In this document: one piece after another, positions 23,160 to 35,580 of the stretch
Layout: each line of letters starts with the position of its first letter
Numbering within the stretch: the stretch's first letter is position 1
Assembly: GCA_030847615.1 (NCBI GenBank)
Contig: JAUMIR010000001.1
Span: 84,121,501 to 84,185,500 of the forward strand
DNA length: 64,000 nucleotides
Direction: 5' to 3'
Origin: Gambelia wislizenii
Lineage: Eukaryota; Chordata; Lepidosauria; Squamata; Crotaphytidae
Made by a program: the position numbers and the translations under genes
The notes under the pieces: generated by a model
What the model was told of the DNA's origin: nothing
Databases searched by the model: none
The model's input: only the letters and a program-made list of their open reading frames with translations

Positions 23160-24190
23160 TAAATAATTTCAATGCTCATGTTAGTTTGTTGCAACTAAAC
23201 AAAAGAGCCTCATGTTAGTTTGAAAGGTGCCACAGATAGATAAAAATTCCAAGTAAAAATTCTTGAAACAAAAGACACACTGCTACATCTGTAGTTCTTT
23301 TATAGCAGGGTGCTTTAAACTAAGCAGTGTCCCTAGCATTTTCAGGCAGTGGGATATCCTACTCTTAAAGGAATGTAAAAGCCAAATGTATCCCATAAAC
23401 GTGGAAACTCCTGACAAAATGCAATGCTTATCAGGCAAGACATTATGCAGGAACAGGTCAAGAAGATGTTTGCTGGCTGGGAAGGGGAAGAACAGTCCCA
23501 AACCATTTTGGCAACTAAAGTATAGCTTTGCTAATTCCAAATAAATAGAAAACAGATGGGCTTTGTCCTTTCCAGGACTTGCAATTCCCTCTGGAAGAGG
23601 GCATTGTTGCTGTCATTGCAGCAGTTTATTCCACTGGACTTTAGGTCATGCAAATAAATTTATGTCTGTATGTTTGAGTACAAAGGGTCAGATTCTGTTC
23701 TGTTCTAAATAACTGACATTCCTTTTCTGACACTATATCTCCAAGAAAGATTGAGTCCATGGAGATTCTCTTCTGCTGAATTCTGCTTGTTTGCATGGAT
23801 TAGTTTGTTTGCTTTGCTTACTCCAAGTATGATCCTGCTCTTTCTCAGTACAGTAGAAGATGGACCTGAGATAAGTGGGGTATTCTTGCTACTTTCTTGG
23901 GCCATCTTCTCCAATATCAACATACTTTCTCCCATATTAATATCAGCATCTCAGACTCTTCTTGTGAGACATCTTCCAGTTTTAGGTAAACTAGGTGTGA
24001 CTGGAGAGAGAATTTTTTAATTGGTGGTGTATCACTTGTGAACGTTACAGACAAGCTTTCCTGATACCCTCAGTTCTCTCTTTTAGACACTGCTGTGTGA
24101 ATTTTTTTCTGTTATGTTTTGTTATATGCTTTTGAATTACTGATTGCATTAGTTGTAAAGCTTTGTGCTTCTGTTAGTGCATTATTGTTC
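23160..24190. other. NID1 intron 1, no feature seen
   Basis: Intronic sequence without recognisable repeat ends. Short frames on both strands (e.g. 23263-23544, 23751-24020) lack any support. Confidence 0.4.
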
Positions 24191-24194
24191 TGCC

Positions 24195-24640
24195 TGGCTT
24201 TTTTCTTCGCAAACGAAGATTCAGGAAGGACTCATCCTGCGCTTTCTGCAAGTGCGCTGATGACTGAAAAGGCCAATCCAAGATAAACAAGTCCGGTTGC
24301 AGAAAGCACAGCAGAAGGTCTCCTTGGGTGATGTTTCTGGGTTGTGATTCTTTCTGCGTGGTTTCTTTTCAAGACTTGTTCGGCGTGAGTTCTCAAATAA
24401 GGCTGCAGCATTGTGGATAGTGCATCTCCATGCCTCCTGATGTGAGGCCATGGTGGACCATTGTTGGTGATCAATTTGGCTGAGCAAGCAGGGATCACCA
24501 GCATTGAGGCCATGATATTGAGAACACAGCTGTGCTGGGCAGGGCATGTTTCTAAGATGGAGGACCATCGCCTCCCAAAAATAGTATTCTATAGTGAACT
24601 CGCCATGGGTCAGCGTAAGAGAGGTGCTCCAAAAAAAAAG
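24195..24640 (-). mobile_element. LINE 3' end with inverted 5' segment (twin-priming structure), copy 2
   Basis: 24195-24477 read on the minus strand gives the C-terminus of a non-LTR polyprotein: QWSTMASHQEAWRCTIHNAA, then a zinc-finger-like FCCAFCNRTCLSWIGLFSHQ..C. From 24478 the plus strand instead gives the segment that precedes it in such proteins: GITSIEAMILRTQLCWAGHV then MEDHRLPKIVFYSELAMGQR. The two parts therefore lie head-on with an inversion point at about 24477/24478. About 15 codons are missing between them. The clade (RTE-related) is inferred from memory of the WAGHV..DHRLPK motif. Confidence 0.7.
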
Positions 24641-24649
24641 CATTATTGT

Positions 24650-27600
24650 TAGTGCTTTAATATACAGTATTGTATATTAGTACAGTATTATTATGTAAAC
24701 TACCCTGTAAATTTTCAAATTAAAGCAAAATGATAACTCTTCATGCATTTGCACCAATTTCCAAAACCACGCTATACTGTACCACACAGTGCAGTACCAA
24801 TACAGTGCAGTACCAATATAATTTGCAATAATTGTAGTGTCAGACAGCATTGGCAGTATAAATAATTAAGCCCAGCAGATTATTAACAACCTGCTTTTTA
24901 CTTGCCCTTCTTTTGCTAGCCTGCCTTATAAATAAAAAACAAACAAACAGGCCAGTGCCAAACTTTGCAGGGTAGAAAACACTGTAGTGTGTTGTTGCAG
25001 TTGCAGCTGGTGGGTCCCATGTCAATAGGGCAGTGAATCCACTATGGGCTTAGTCTGAATTTTACAGGAGCTGTCCAAAGTGCTATTTTTGGGACACCTT
25101 GGATAGCTCCTTTAATGTTTGGACTAAGCTGTCAGAGTGTTTTCACTGTAACTGAATGAATGGAAGCCACCAGCTGCTAGAGAAGGAGAGATTGAATACT
25201 TCCTCTAGTAATGTACATAGGGCTACTCCAGACAGGAGAAATGCATATGAAGGTTGCAGTATTTGTTGCTGTAGTTATTGGTGTATTTTTTAAATAGCCA
25301 GATTACTTTTTTTGTCCCAGATTTCCCAGCACCAGCTACAGCATTTTATTCCCACCCTCTAGAGGATTTTAAAAAATAAATCTGAGAAACATCAGAAAAA
25401 AAAAATTATATACTTATCTCCTTTCTGTTTTCTTTTTTTAAAAAAACATTATAGTGCATCATTGTGTCACTGAAATTGCACTTTTGCACTATAGCACTAC
25501 AACTCTAAAAAAAAATAAAAAATCAAAGAGCAGAAAATGTGGCTTTCAAACCATAGGGCCACCTGAGCAAACCACACCCCAGTTTTAACAAAAATCTTTG
25601 GAATAACTCTGGTACAGATCCATGAAATTGCAACAAACAGCTGCCAGAATGAAATGTGGATGTGAAGGAGACAACAGCTGGCAAAACCCAAGGAGGTATA
25701 TTGCAAGAAATCACACTTCTTTGGACCAATCTGAAAGAGCCCTCATTTGGTTGCAATTCCTTGTTGCTTGTAGTGGCCAGGTGAATGGTTAAATACAAGA
25801 TTGCTAGCAAGTATACCTTGTATGGTGGGATAAAATTACATTTAATATGATTAGAAATGACCTGAACACCAGGTCACCTGTATATATGACAGTGTAAGAA
25901 TCTGTTTTTTGTTACCAATGCAGCATTAGCCACATTAGTATTGCCTAGGCTTACAACCTGAGATATGTATAGCCTGCATTCCTAAGTAAGCTTATTGAGC
26001 TGGTTTGTTTGTAGAGCTAGATCATAGTTTAGTGTGATGGGAACAAGCCTTGGTAAGCCCTGGGCTTATATGCTCCATTCCCTGTCCAGGTGTGATGATG
26101 ATGTTTTGAAGCATCTGCTTTAATTTACATTAAACAAGGTTTAGCATGTCATCTAAATCCTACACTGTAGTTAATTGCAGTTCTTGGCAAAGTTACTTCT
26201 GTGGCCCACAATTCCCAGATGGCCACTGGCCATGCTTGCTGGAGCATTCTGGGAACTGAAATCTTAAAAAAAGTAACATTTGCAAACTCTGATTTGTCAT
26301 ACTTGTTTCATTTAGACAACATAACAAAATATGATCTGTGTAAACCAGAAGACAAAACCTGTGAACTCCTTGTGGCTATGTATGATAGAACCAGGAGGGA
26401 GGACCATATAAGCCTGAGGGCTGCTGAAATTCTTTCTCATCATACTAAACCATAGTTCAATGTAGTTTAAGCCATAATTTAATAATAGTTTAGTGTTACA
26501 GCTCATTCAACTCCTTTAGACATACATAGTGTCTCAAGATATCTAAGTGTGAAATAGTTGTGAGATTGTGTCATGATACACACATACCCTCAGGAGTTAA
26601 TTTCTTTCTGGTTTGTGTAGTCTCTACTGCTCTTGTAATGCCAGAGTGTGCATCAGTGAACATGTCACAGGTACTGTATATATGTGCTTACCATTGCCAA
26701 TGAATATTTGTAGATAAGATACATCAAAAGCATGGCTTTCTGCTGGTATGAGTAAAAAATAACCTGGTTTGTCTAGATTGTATGGATGAGTAGAAAAGAG
26801 TATGTTCACCAATCAATAAGACTTTTTAAGTAATAAAATGCATTTGATCACACATGTGTGGTCGGAGCTGTACAGTTACCATGGTTTCCTGAGTGACCTA
26901 AGTCCAGTACAGTTCAATTCTTGTGGATTGGATGATCATTCCAAAATGAATCATTCCTGCAGGATCCTACTGATTAAATTTATTTGAGTGAAAATTGCAC
27001 AGATAATCCATTTGACATATACTAATATTTTTCTGTACACTTTAATGGTGTCATATAAACTCACTAGACATGCAGGATATGTTGTATGTTAGACGTGCCC
27101 TCTCTGAGAGGGTAACTTATGGAATATGTTTTGTCCTCAGGTTATGTTCATTTAAAAATGTTTTCAGGGAAGCTGTAGTCTGATCTATGCCATTGGGATT
27201 GGGTGGAACAGAATAAAAATTCAAGTAGACAAACACATTATAATTAATAGTCAGGTTGTGTTAAGATTTTCCTTACATTTAATAGTATTGTTTTTATTCT
27301 GTTTATCAATAGTCTAGACTTTCACAGATAATTTGATCATTTAAAAAAAAATAATGCTCACTTGCACTTTGAGTCAAACTGATTCATGCTGAGATATGTT
27401 TGGGGTAGTTTAGAATTTTAGCCACAGTTACAACTACTTGTGTTGCAAGATGCCCACAACCCCAGTCTTGTATGAGCTTTCTCATCTTGTATGAACATAA
27501 GAAGCTGTTTTGTGCTGAGTAAGATTATTGGTCCATTTGGTCTTTATTGTTTGTTGTGACTAACAGCAGCAATTCATAGTCTTGCCACCCTATCTGTTAA

Positions 27601-27855
27601 TTGAAGATGCCACTGTTTGAATATGGGGCCCTCTGCTTGCAGAGTGACTACGTACTATATTGTCTATGCCTTATTGGCATAATTTTCTTGGGACCCTTTC
27701 CAGGAGAAAGGCCAAATATACATTAAATAAATAAATGAATAGCTATCCTGTCTGCCACTGAATTACACAGTTTGATATTAATTGCACATAAATCTTATAC
27801 CCATCAATGCCCCTATACTGGGTGGCTGATCCAGAGCTTATAGTAACGAATTGCA
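24650..27855. other. NID1 intron 1, mostly unclassified
   Basis: AT-rich intron. 26196-26285 ('ACAATTCCCAGATGGCCACT') resembles the short palindromic MITE at 1533. 27487-27660 ('ACATAAGAAGCTG..TTATTGGTCCATTTGGTCT') is a degenerate reptile SINE. No exon or RNA gene was seen. Confidence 0.4.
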
Positions 27856-27860
27856 AATTA

Positions 27861-28225
27861 CAGTCATCCCTCACAGATTTGGTTATTCTCAGGTTACTAA
27901 ACATGTTCTCTCTAGGCATTTTCTAGGTCCTCCTGTGGATTTTATGGTATGCCTCTGCCATAAGTTGACCATAGAGTGTGCTTGGGGAACTAGAGATTCC
28001 TAGAGAGAACACTTCTCTAGACATTTGAGAGTATTGTCTCTAGGAATCTCTAGGTCCTCCAGCGTAATTGTGTGGTCAATGCCCAGTGAAAGCATAATAT
28101 AGAATCGTGTTGGAGGACCTACATATACCTATAGGTTAAAAAAAAAAGCAGGCCTATATTTGTGTTTTTTCCACTTTTGCGAGGGTCCTCCACCCCTAAC
28201 CTTTACAAAAGTTGAGGGCAGACTG
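27861..28225. mobile_element. Tigger/mariner-type MITE, 365 bp, TA flanks
   Basis: The ends are CAGTCATCCCTC and the reverse complement CAGTCTGCCCTC, flanked on both sides by TA. The interior has 'CTCTCTAGGCATTTTCTAGG' and 'TCTAGGTCCTCC', shared with 33257-33519 and 44193-44446. Non-coding. Confidence 0.7.
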
Positions 28226-28229
28226 TAGT

Positions 28230-30855
28230 TCCTTTTTCCTGTAACAAAACTATAACCTCATCTCATGCCAGTTGTAACGTAATGAGGGAGAGTGCTACTC
28301 CTTCTGATGTGTAACTATAACTTCAAGGTATTTTTAAAGTTACAGGTGTGTGGAGTCACTAAATGGTAAAGGTTCAACTGCAGCCTTGTATACTGTTGTG
28401 AATGGTGAGCTGGTGATGAGATGGAAAGGAAGCAAGTTTGGTTCATTCCACAGGCCAGTGGCTTGTTGCATTTGGATCCCCCACAAAAACAAAAAACAAA
28501 ATGGCAACTCTTTGAGTTATTTTTGAGAAATGGGGAAGTGAAAGCATTAATTTTAAATACAGTAATAACTAAAGGTTCAGAAGGCAGTAGGAAAAGAGAA
28601 AAATTGCATTACAGCTGGATTGACTCAATCAAGGAAGCCGTAAGGAAGCAAGGCCTGACCAGGGCTATTAATAACACTGTCTTTTGGATGCTTCTCAGTC
28701 ATAGGGTCACCCTAAATTAAAGCTGACATGATGGCATGAAACTACAACAGAAGGGGTTCAGGGGCAGCAATAGCTTTGGAATTAGGAACTACTTTTGAAA
28801 ATTTTCTTCCCAAGCAATGAGGTGCTGAGAATGCCATTATTTCAAACACTGGACTAGATAAATTCTAGATAAAACACCCTAGATAAATTATCCTTTATAT
28901 TCAGTATTCTTTTCAGCTTCTCCTGCTGTCTTTTATAAATCTATAAATGGGGCAGAACTATGTAACAACCATGTGGATGTTTTCATACATCCCATAAATG
29001 TAACTTAACCATCTATGCAATTCAGAAGTACTACATCCTAAAAATATAATATGAGGCTGTGTCACGTCAGTTTAACTGGAGTAATACCTTAAAAGGAAAT
29101 GATTACTTATATGGTTGTTATTGTCTCCACACAATTACTCTTGTTCCATTTTTTGTCTTGCACATCATATAAATATACTTCTCTAATAATGTAACCTTAC
29201 TGTACTGTGAATATCCTGATTTTATGTTTATGTTAAATTTATATTCATTCATACTTAAAGAGATATACACAGACTTGATCAGATTTTAAATACCTGTCCA
29301 TATTTGGGTTCAGTCAGCAGAGTCATTCTTTATCATATTGAAGTCAGTAACAAAATTCTCATTATTATTTAAAATCTGGACAGTGCCCTTAATTACTCAG
29401 TGAATACACATGTGTATTCATTTTATTTTAACATGTATAATCACAAATATATAACATAGGGAATCATATCCTCAAAAAGAGAGGACGGTTGATTGTAGCA
29501 GCATTTCCACTGATACTAAACCATTGGATAGAAGCTCGTCAGGAAAGGAGATTTTGTATATGGCAGTGGAGAATACAGAAGGGGGACAATTTACTGGCTA
29601 GTAGATTAAAACAGGCAACATTTCATATCATGAACTTATGTCAGTCTCGTTTGTCTGAAGAGAGGAGCTTTGCTTGGTTTGTGGAAAGAAGACCTGGGGT
29701 CAGCTAGATGGGAGAATTAATTCAGGAAAATGTTGCCTTACTTCCCTTTCGCTGCAGTGCCCATTTGTGCTCACAATGCATTCAAAATTGGTTGAAGGGG
29801 AAAAGTAGCGATTTTGCCGTTTACATGGAGCAGGTAGAAAAAATGGTGGCTGCAAGTGATATAAACTGAATATATCACTTGCGGCCACCTTGAGACCACG
29901 TGGCTGAAGCAGCAATGGCCAGCTGCCAGCCAGTTGCTCAAAGCCATCAAACAGGCCGAAAAAAACCTCCTGGACTTGTGAGGAAGAGTGAGTGGCTGAG
30001 GGCCCACCAACTCAGCAGCTGGGCCGCCTCATGGCCCCGTGGTGGCGGAGCTGAGCAAAACGCTTGCCGTAAAGCCGCCCCGGCACCCACCGCAAAGCAG
30101 TCCGTCCCCTGGGGGGGCACGAAGGCCGTTAAAATCTCTGGCACCTGCTGGAGAGCTGCTTGTTCCTGGGGGTGCAGGTTGGTTTCAACAAGCCACCCTC
30201 TGCCTTGTGAAAGGCTTCTCCAGCCCCAGCCTGGAGGCTTGATTCCACCCGTAGCAGCCAGCTGACAGGCTCGAGTGAGTTGCATCTGAAAACTCCTCCC
30301 ACACTTTCTTTTTTAAAAAATCAGATGCGGAATAATTTTCCACTGAAATATACCTTCCTACAGTACTTTTGCTCTGCCGCTTGAATGTGCCGGCAAAAAC
30401 AATAATGGCAACTCCGGCATCACAAGCCCTGCCTTACAAGCCCACCCACTCTCAGGTGTGACCAATCAGCTTTCATCTCTGCTGTGTCCCCTTTTGCGAA
30501 TTGGTTGTACAGATGACCTATTGTGCGCATTTTCATGCACTTTTTACTTTTTATTGTGCGTATTTTAATGCAAAAAATTGCAAAAAACAACAAAAGCTGT
30601 TATGACGAACTATGTGGCATTTTCAGCTCCTCCTCCTTCTGAATATGGCAAATGTGGGCCATCATCCTTGATGACCAATGGCATTCTTTGCAAATTCTTT
30701 GAGGATTTTTTCATTGTGTAGGCAGCCCCCTAGTTCAGTTAGCAATCAGTGCTCAAGGCACTTTTCAAAGCTTTTGAAACGATCTGTTACCCCACATGTA
30801 ACAAGAAATGCTTGCCCTCACTATTATGATTAGAAACTTGCTTTCTGCAGAGCTC
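28230..30855. other. NID1 intron 1, unclassified including a GC-richer block
   Basis: 28690-28750 carries a faint SINE-tail remnant ('GGGTCACCCTAAATTAAAGC'). The block 29880-30300 is GC-richer and open in several frames (29900-30265 +, 29947-30285 -) but has no motif, no conserved splice context and no family likeness. It may be part of a large decayed DNA transposon. Confidence 0.35.
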
Positions 30856-30861
30856 AGTCCA

Positions 30862-31055
30862 GAGCAGCCTTTCTCAACCTTTTTATCCTGGAGGAACCCT
30901 TGAAATAATTTTCAGGTCTCAGGAACCCCTGCATAAACATTATTCTATATACTGCTATTGCTTTCCCCCCAACAATCACAATCTCTTGAGAAACCCCTAG
31001 CAACCTCTTGGGGAACCCCAGGCTTCCAGGGAACCCTGGTTGAGAAACACTGATG
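30862..31055. mobile_element. hAT-type MITE, about 190 bp
   Basis: The left end 'CAGCCTTTCTCAACC' pairs with the right end 'GGTTGAGAAACACTGATG' (reverse complement CATCAGTGTTTCTCAACC). The interior has GGAACCC repeats typical of Charlie-like hAT MITEs. No perfect 8-bp duplication was seen. Confidence 0.65.
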
Positions 31056-31499
31056 CAGAGGATGCTGCAGAAGGGACAATTCAGAGGGGTAATGAAAAGG
31101 GGGATGGGTGTAAGATATATGGGAGAGTTCATGTTCATTATATTTTGTAATGAAAGATAGAAATATGCGAGTCAAAATCAGCTTCCCAAAATGCAAATGT
31201 GATTCAAGTAGTGACATTAGCTAGAGAGTTTATTGTATAGAAGCTGTTCCCTTCATTGAGCAACCATGTTATCTCCTAGATCTGGCCAAGGAACAGCTGC
31301 CAGAGCAGACTACTGGGAGCATCTGATCATGTTATGTTATCTTAGAAGTCTGTTGCTGTTCCTTACTCAAAATAAAGTAGATGACATGAGCCAGATGACG
31401 ATCCTAGTATAAAGAGCAGAGGGGTCTTGATTTTTGCTGCTGTGGTTCCAGTCTCAACCAGGACCTCCCAATTTCTCTTCCCAGTGTGTATGGAGAAAA

Positions 31500-32575
31500 A
31501 GCCTTAAGAAGTGTTTTTCCAATGCAATCCTCAGGTTCAGAGGCCTTGATCTGAATCAAACCATAGTAAGAGTAAAAGGATTAAAGCTTTGCTTTGCCCC
31601 ATTATGGGGTCCCAATCAGGATTGGGTCTCCAGTCTTACTTATTTCGGGTCCGAAACCAGGTCTGGGAATACAACTTCCAATCCTGGATGGAACTACACT
31701 CTCCTCCAAGAACTGTGTCCGCAGTCTGGGTTTGCTCCTGGACCCATCGCTCCAGATGTCTAATCAGGTAAATGCGACGGTCAGGAGTGCCTGTTATCAA
31801 CTTCGGCTGATACGCCAGCTGTGCCCTTTCCTGGAAATCAGGGACCTCGAAACTGTGGTACATACGCTGCTAACCTCTCGTCTCAACTTTTGTAATGCGC
31901 TCTACATGGGGCTACCCTTGTGCTTGACTCGGAAACTTCAACTAGTTCAGAACATGGCAGCCAGGTTGATTTCTGGCGTTTCCAGAAGAGAGCATATAAC
32001 ACCTATGTTAAAAGTTCTCCACTGGCTGCCTATTGGTTTCTGGGCACAGTACAACTGTTGGTTATGACCTTTAAAGCCCTACATGGCTTGGGTCCAACTT
32101 ATCTCCAGGACCGCCTCCTTCCGTACGACCCGCCCCGCACACTTCGGTCCTCTGGGAGGAATCTGTTACAACCTATGAAAACAAGACTGTTGGTGACCTC
32201 CCAGGGGGCTTTCTCTGCTGCCACTCCCAGATTATGGAATGGCCTGCCGGACGAGATCTGTCTTATTAACCACCTTAGACAGCTTCAAAAAAGCTGTCAA
32301 GACGGATCTTTTCCGGCAGGCCTTTCCCGAATAGCTATCCTGGCCCAAAGATTTGGCTGCCTTTTCCCTTAAGCAGCCACTGGATTATTTCATTTTTTTT
32401 TCTCTTTTTAATTATTGTACGTTTTTAATCTGTTTAATTTAATATTGTTTTAAGGGGTGGGTGGGTTAGGGTACTCATGTAATTATGGGATTTTAATGAT
32501 GTAAGCTGCCCCGATTGCGTTGCAGAGAGGCAGGATAGAAATAATTTTATTATTATTATTATTATTATTATTACT
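31500..32575 (+). mobile_element. L2-clade LINE 3' end with (TTA)n tail
   Basis: 31594-32067 encodes the C-terminal reverse-transcriptase region: SLGLLLDPSLQMSNQVNATV, then TSRLNFCNALYMGLP, KLQLVQNMAARLISGVSRRE and VLHWLPI. A one-base indel near 32050 shifts the frame. It then continues as LLVMTFKALHGLGPTYLQD and PRLWNGLPDE up to about 32290, where a second shift occurs. The 3' UTR ends 'GTAAGCTGCCCCGATTGCG..AGGCAGGATAGAAATAA' followed by a (TTA)n tail. These are L2-family hallmarks. Only two small indels separate it from an open frame, so it is one of the younger insertions here. Confidence 0.85.
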
Positions 32576-32579
32576 TCTG

Positions 32580-32709
32580 AGTAAGCAAAAGGACAGCAGG
32601 TAACATGTTATTTGGCTTCACGTATTATTTCCCCAATGTGCTTAGATCAGATCAAAGGCAGAATTCCCACCTGCATTCTCTGTTCTAAGGATGGTAGCTG
32701 ATCTAATAC

Positions 32710-32740
<31 letters not shown>

Positions 32741-33250
32741 TATATTTCTTTTGGTACATAACTTTATTTAAATAGGCATTTGATTATTAACAGATTATAC
32801 AAAAGCATTTTAATGTGAAATATGCTGCATTTTTATCTTTATTGTTATGTCTTTTAAATGATTTTGGTGTTTTTACATGATAGCTAATTTAATTATTTTT
32901 CAACTTTTGTATTATTAGGATTTTAGTTGTATCTTGTTTGGTCAGAAGAAAGGCAGGATATACATTCAATTTAAAAAATAGTCTGGTTGTACACCTCATT
33001 TATGCAGAAAATTTTGTCTCACAGGATGTGAAGCACCAAAGAGACCTGTGGCACATATATAGACTATATGAATCTACAATGGCACAAGCTTTGGTAGGCT
33101 GTAGCCCTCTGAAGACTGTAGGGGATAATTGACTTTTTTGAAAAATTATCTAGGTTTTGTTCTTTTTGAATTTCTTTAGTCAGCCATGAGTTATCGTATC
33201 CCATAGCTTCAAAAGCTAATTCCTTTTGATTGGTACTTTTACCAGTTTTC
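32580..33250. other. NID1 intron 1 with (TA)n microsatellite
   Basis: AT-rich intron. A TATATATA/CACATATATA run occupies 32709-32746. 32925-33050 has a weak LINE-tail look ('GAAAGGCAGGATATACATTC'). No exon seen. Confidence 0.5.
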
Positions 33251-33256
33251 AGAGTA

Positions 33257-33519
33257 TAGTCAGACCCCGTATCCGCAGAACCAATACCCATGGTTTCAGT
33301 TATCTGCAGGACACAAAATAGTGACACGTACCATAGAATCGCACTGGAAAATGCCTAGAGAGGCATCCTCTCTAGGCATCTTCTAGGTCCTCCAATGCCA
33401 CTCTATGGTATGCTTTTACCAGAAGTCCTTTACTTTAACAGGGTTCTCTGTTATCCGTAGTGTCCTGTGTCTGTGGTAAGTCCGGGAATCAAACCCCCAC
33501 AGATACTGTGGTCTGACTG
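33257..33519. mobile_element. Tigger/mariner-type MITE, 263 bp, TA flanks
   Basis: The ends are TAGTCAGACCCCGTATC and the reverse complement CAGTCAGACCACAGTATC, each bounded by TA. The interior 'ACCATAGAATCGCACTGG' and 'CTAGGTCCTCCAATGCCAC' matches the copy at 44193-44446. Confidence 0.75.
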
Positions 33520-33524
33520 TATAG

Positions 33525-35500
33525 AAAAAGATTCTGCTGGGCTCTAGAATGTCTATGGATTTATGTACTTCTTTCATTTATCCCTCCCATCCTCTGAAGA
33601 GCTAGGGATATTATACATGGGGCTATTTCATTTAATCCTCTCAATAACCCTTTGAAACAGGCAGAAAGATATGTTAATTCATTTTCCAGTTTACACTTAT
33701 CCTTTTGATCATATACTCTCTAATGTAGTTTACAACAGATTATAACAAAACAACTAAGTGGTATCCTGGTGGTGACAGCCAAGAGAGATACTGGTCTGAA
33801 GTGTTTTAAAGCCAGCTTCCAGGTATTATTGTTGAACATCATCCCCAGAAGAAACAATCTCACCTCTCAAGACTTACAGTGAGTTTAATGATGGCAGGAT
33901 AGGCAAGACCAGATTATCAATGGTGTACTTGGGGCAAATACTCCAGGGTCTCCAGTATCTCTGCTGCTGCTGGACAGTGCACGCATACACCTCTCGTACT
34001 GTGATGCTATTCGAGACAGAAATGTAAGTCTGTGTGACGGATCCTCTCTCCTGGCTGGCCCTGCAGTTGGGTTCCTGTCACTCACCTTGCCCCGTTGCCC
34101 TTCCCTGGATCGGGTACTTGGGCCTCAAGGCAAACCAATGGATGTTCAGTGAGTTCACTGTGATAAATGTGACAAACTCTCTATCAAAACTTAACAGGAG
34201 AAGCAAAACTTGTAAAAAAGAATAAACAAATGGAAGTTTATTCAGGCACATTTAGATCATACAGTAACCCCTGAACTATTGAATCATTCACAGCTCCCCA
34301 AAACCCTATTCAGTTTTGTCTGTCTGTCCTATCTCTATTACAGATTTTCCCTATCTCTAGGCCATCTTTCTCCATCTCTATGTTTTATTTCTCTTATCTT
34401 CCTTCTGTCAGAGACAAGCCTCTGGTGTATCCTTTCAAAGGCCTGTCTATACGAGGGGGCGGGGGACAGATTGCTCCACAGTAGTAGCAATTTGCAGCAG
34501 CTGCAAACTGTAATGGTTAAGGGCCCCCATAAACTTTGCATGGCCCCTAGCCAAGATGATGGCAGCAAGTGATTTACTCATGTTTTAAAATCTGCTGCTG
34601 CCAACCTTTTTAAAAAAACATTTCCCATGGTGCGCACAAGCAGTATTTCACATTGACAAAAGAAAAAAAGAGAAAAGAGAGAGAAAGATCACCATTTTAT
34701 TGTATTACCAATCCCTTGCTAAACTGAAAATCCAATATGGCGGCAGCAGGCGCTTGCCCTCTTTGCAAGTCCTGCACTCCATGCTCATCCAGCCAATGCA
34801 CTGCCTCAGCTTGCACTGCCTCAGCGCAACGATGCAAATGTGACTGCCCAAATGAGCAGACATGTGCATCCCTTACGGAGCTTTTTAAAAACTCTGAGAA
34901 AAGCTGCGAAGTCTCTCTTGTCACAGTTTGTGGAGTTTTTAGCTGCAACCCTTCCAAATAAGACATATCAATGTGAATGCCTGTTTAGACAGATCAGTTT
35001 CTATGAGGATTATTTTGACCATTTAGAGAACTCACAAGTTTTGTATCCTTTCTCCCCCATAGGCCCGTCTTCACAGCATTCATTCCCTGAGCTGTGATTG
35101 CCTGGCTCCAACTAGGCTTGCCCAGCTGCTCCCTTCACAGTCTGTCTTGGCCCTCCCCTTACCATGCTTGGGAGTGTTCACTGCCCTTCTCAGCTCCATT
35201 TTCCAGCTGTGGAGCAAATGAGGAGAGTATATTGGGTTTCCTGCTTCCTAGACTCTAGCCTTTGTCATGCTGTGTGGTACAAAGGCAAGGCAGGAGCCCA
35301 GGGCTGTCCCATCTTAAAGCCACAGATCTCTGACTCTGCCCCGGAAGAATCTCCTCTCCACCTGCAACGTAGCCCTCCAAGGGAGCAGCTTCACATGTGC
35401 ACAAACAGCTGCTGTTTTAACTGCTCCAGGGCTCCACCCACATTAATACAGTAGTTTAAAAAAGTGATTCACCCTGTTGTACACTGTATATAGTATTTGA
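33525..35500. other. NID1 intron 1, unclassified
   Basis: No confident repeat end or exon. 34280-34450 is pyrimidine-rich. 34740-34990 is open in two frames with a cysteine-rich translation but without splice context or family likeness. Confidence 0.35.
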
Positions 35501-35505
35501 AAAGT

Positions 35506-35580
35506 ATAGAATCATAGAGTTGGAAGGGAACACAAAGGCTGTCTAGTCCAACTCCCTACCATGCAGGAATACACAGCTGA
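35506..35580 (-). mobile_element. CR1 LINE 3' terminus
   Basis: 'ATAGAATCATAGAGTTGGAA' and 'TAGTCCAACTCCCTACCATG' are the reverse complement of the CR1 3' end. It is separated from the CR1 body at 35944 by about 360 bp of unrelated GC-richer sequence that looks like an insertion. Confidence 0.8.

Noticed and set aside
29900..30285. Overlapping open frames of 112-121 codons on both strands
   Set aside because: GC-richer intronic block; no domain, splice site or family likeness on either strand.
31594..32372. Host protein-coding gene with 150-157 codon frames
   Set aside because: The translation is the C-terminus of an L2 reverse transcriptase with two indels and an L2 3' tail.
34737..34961. 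Cysteine-rich small ORF, possible secreted peptide
   Set aside because: No signal peptide, no regular cysteine spacing, and no promoter or splice context in an intron full of repeats.
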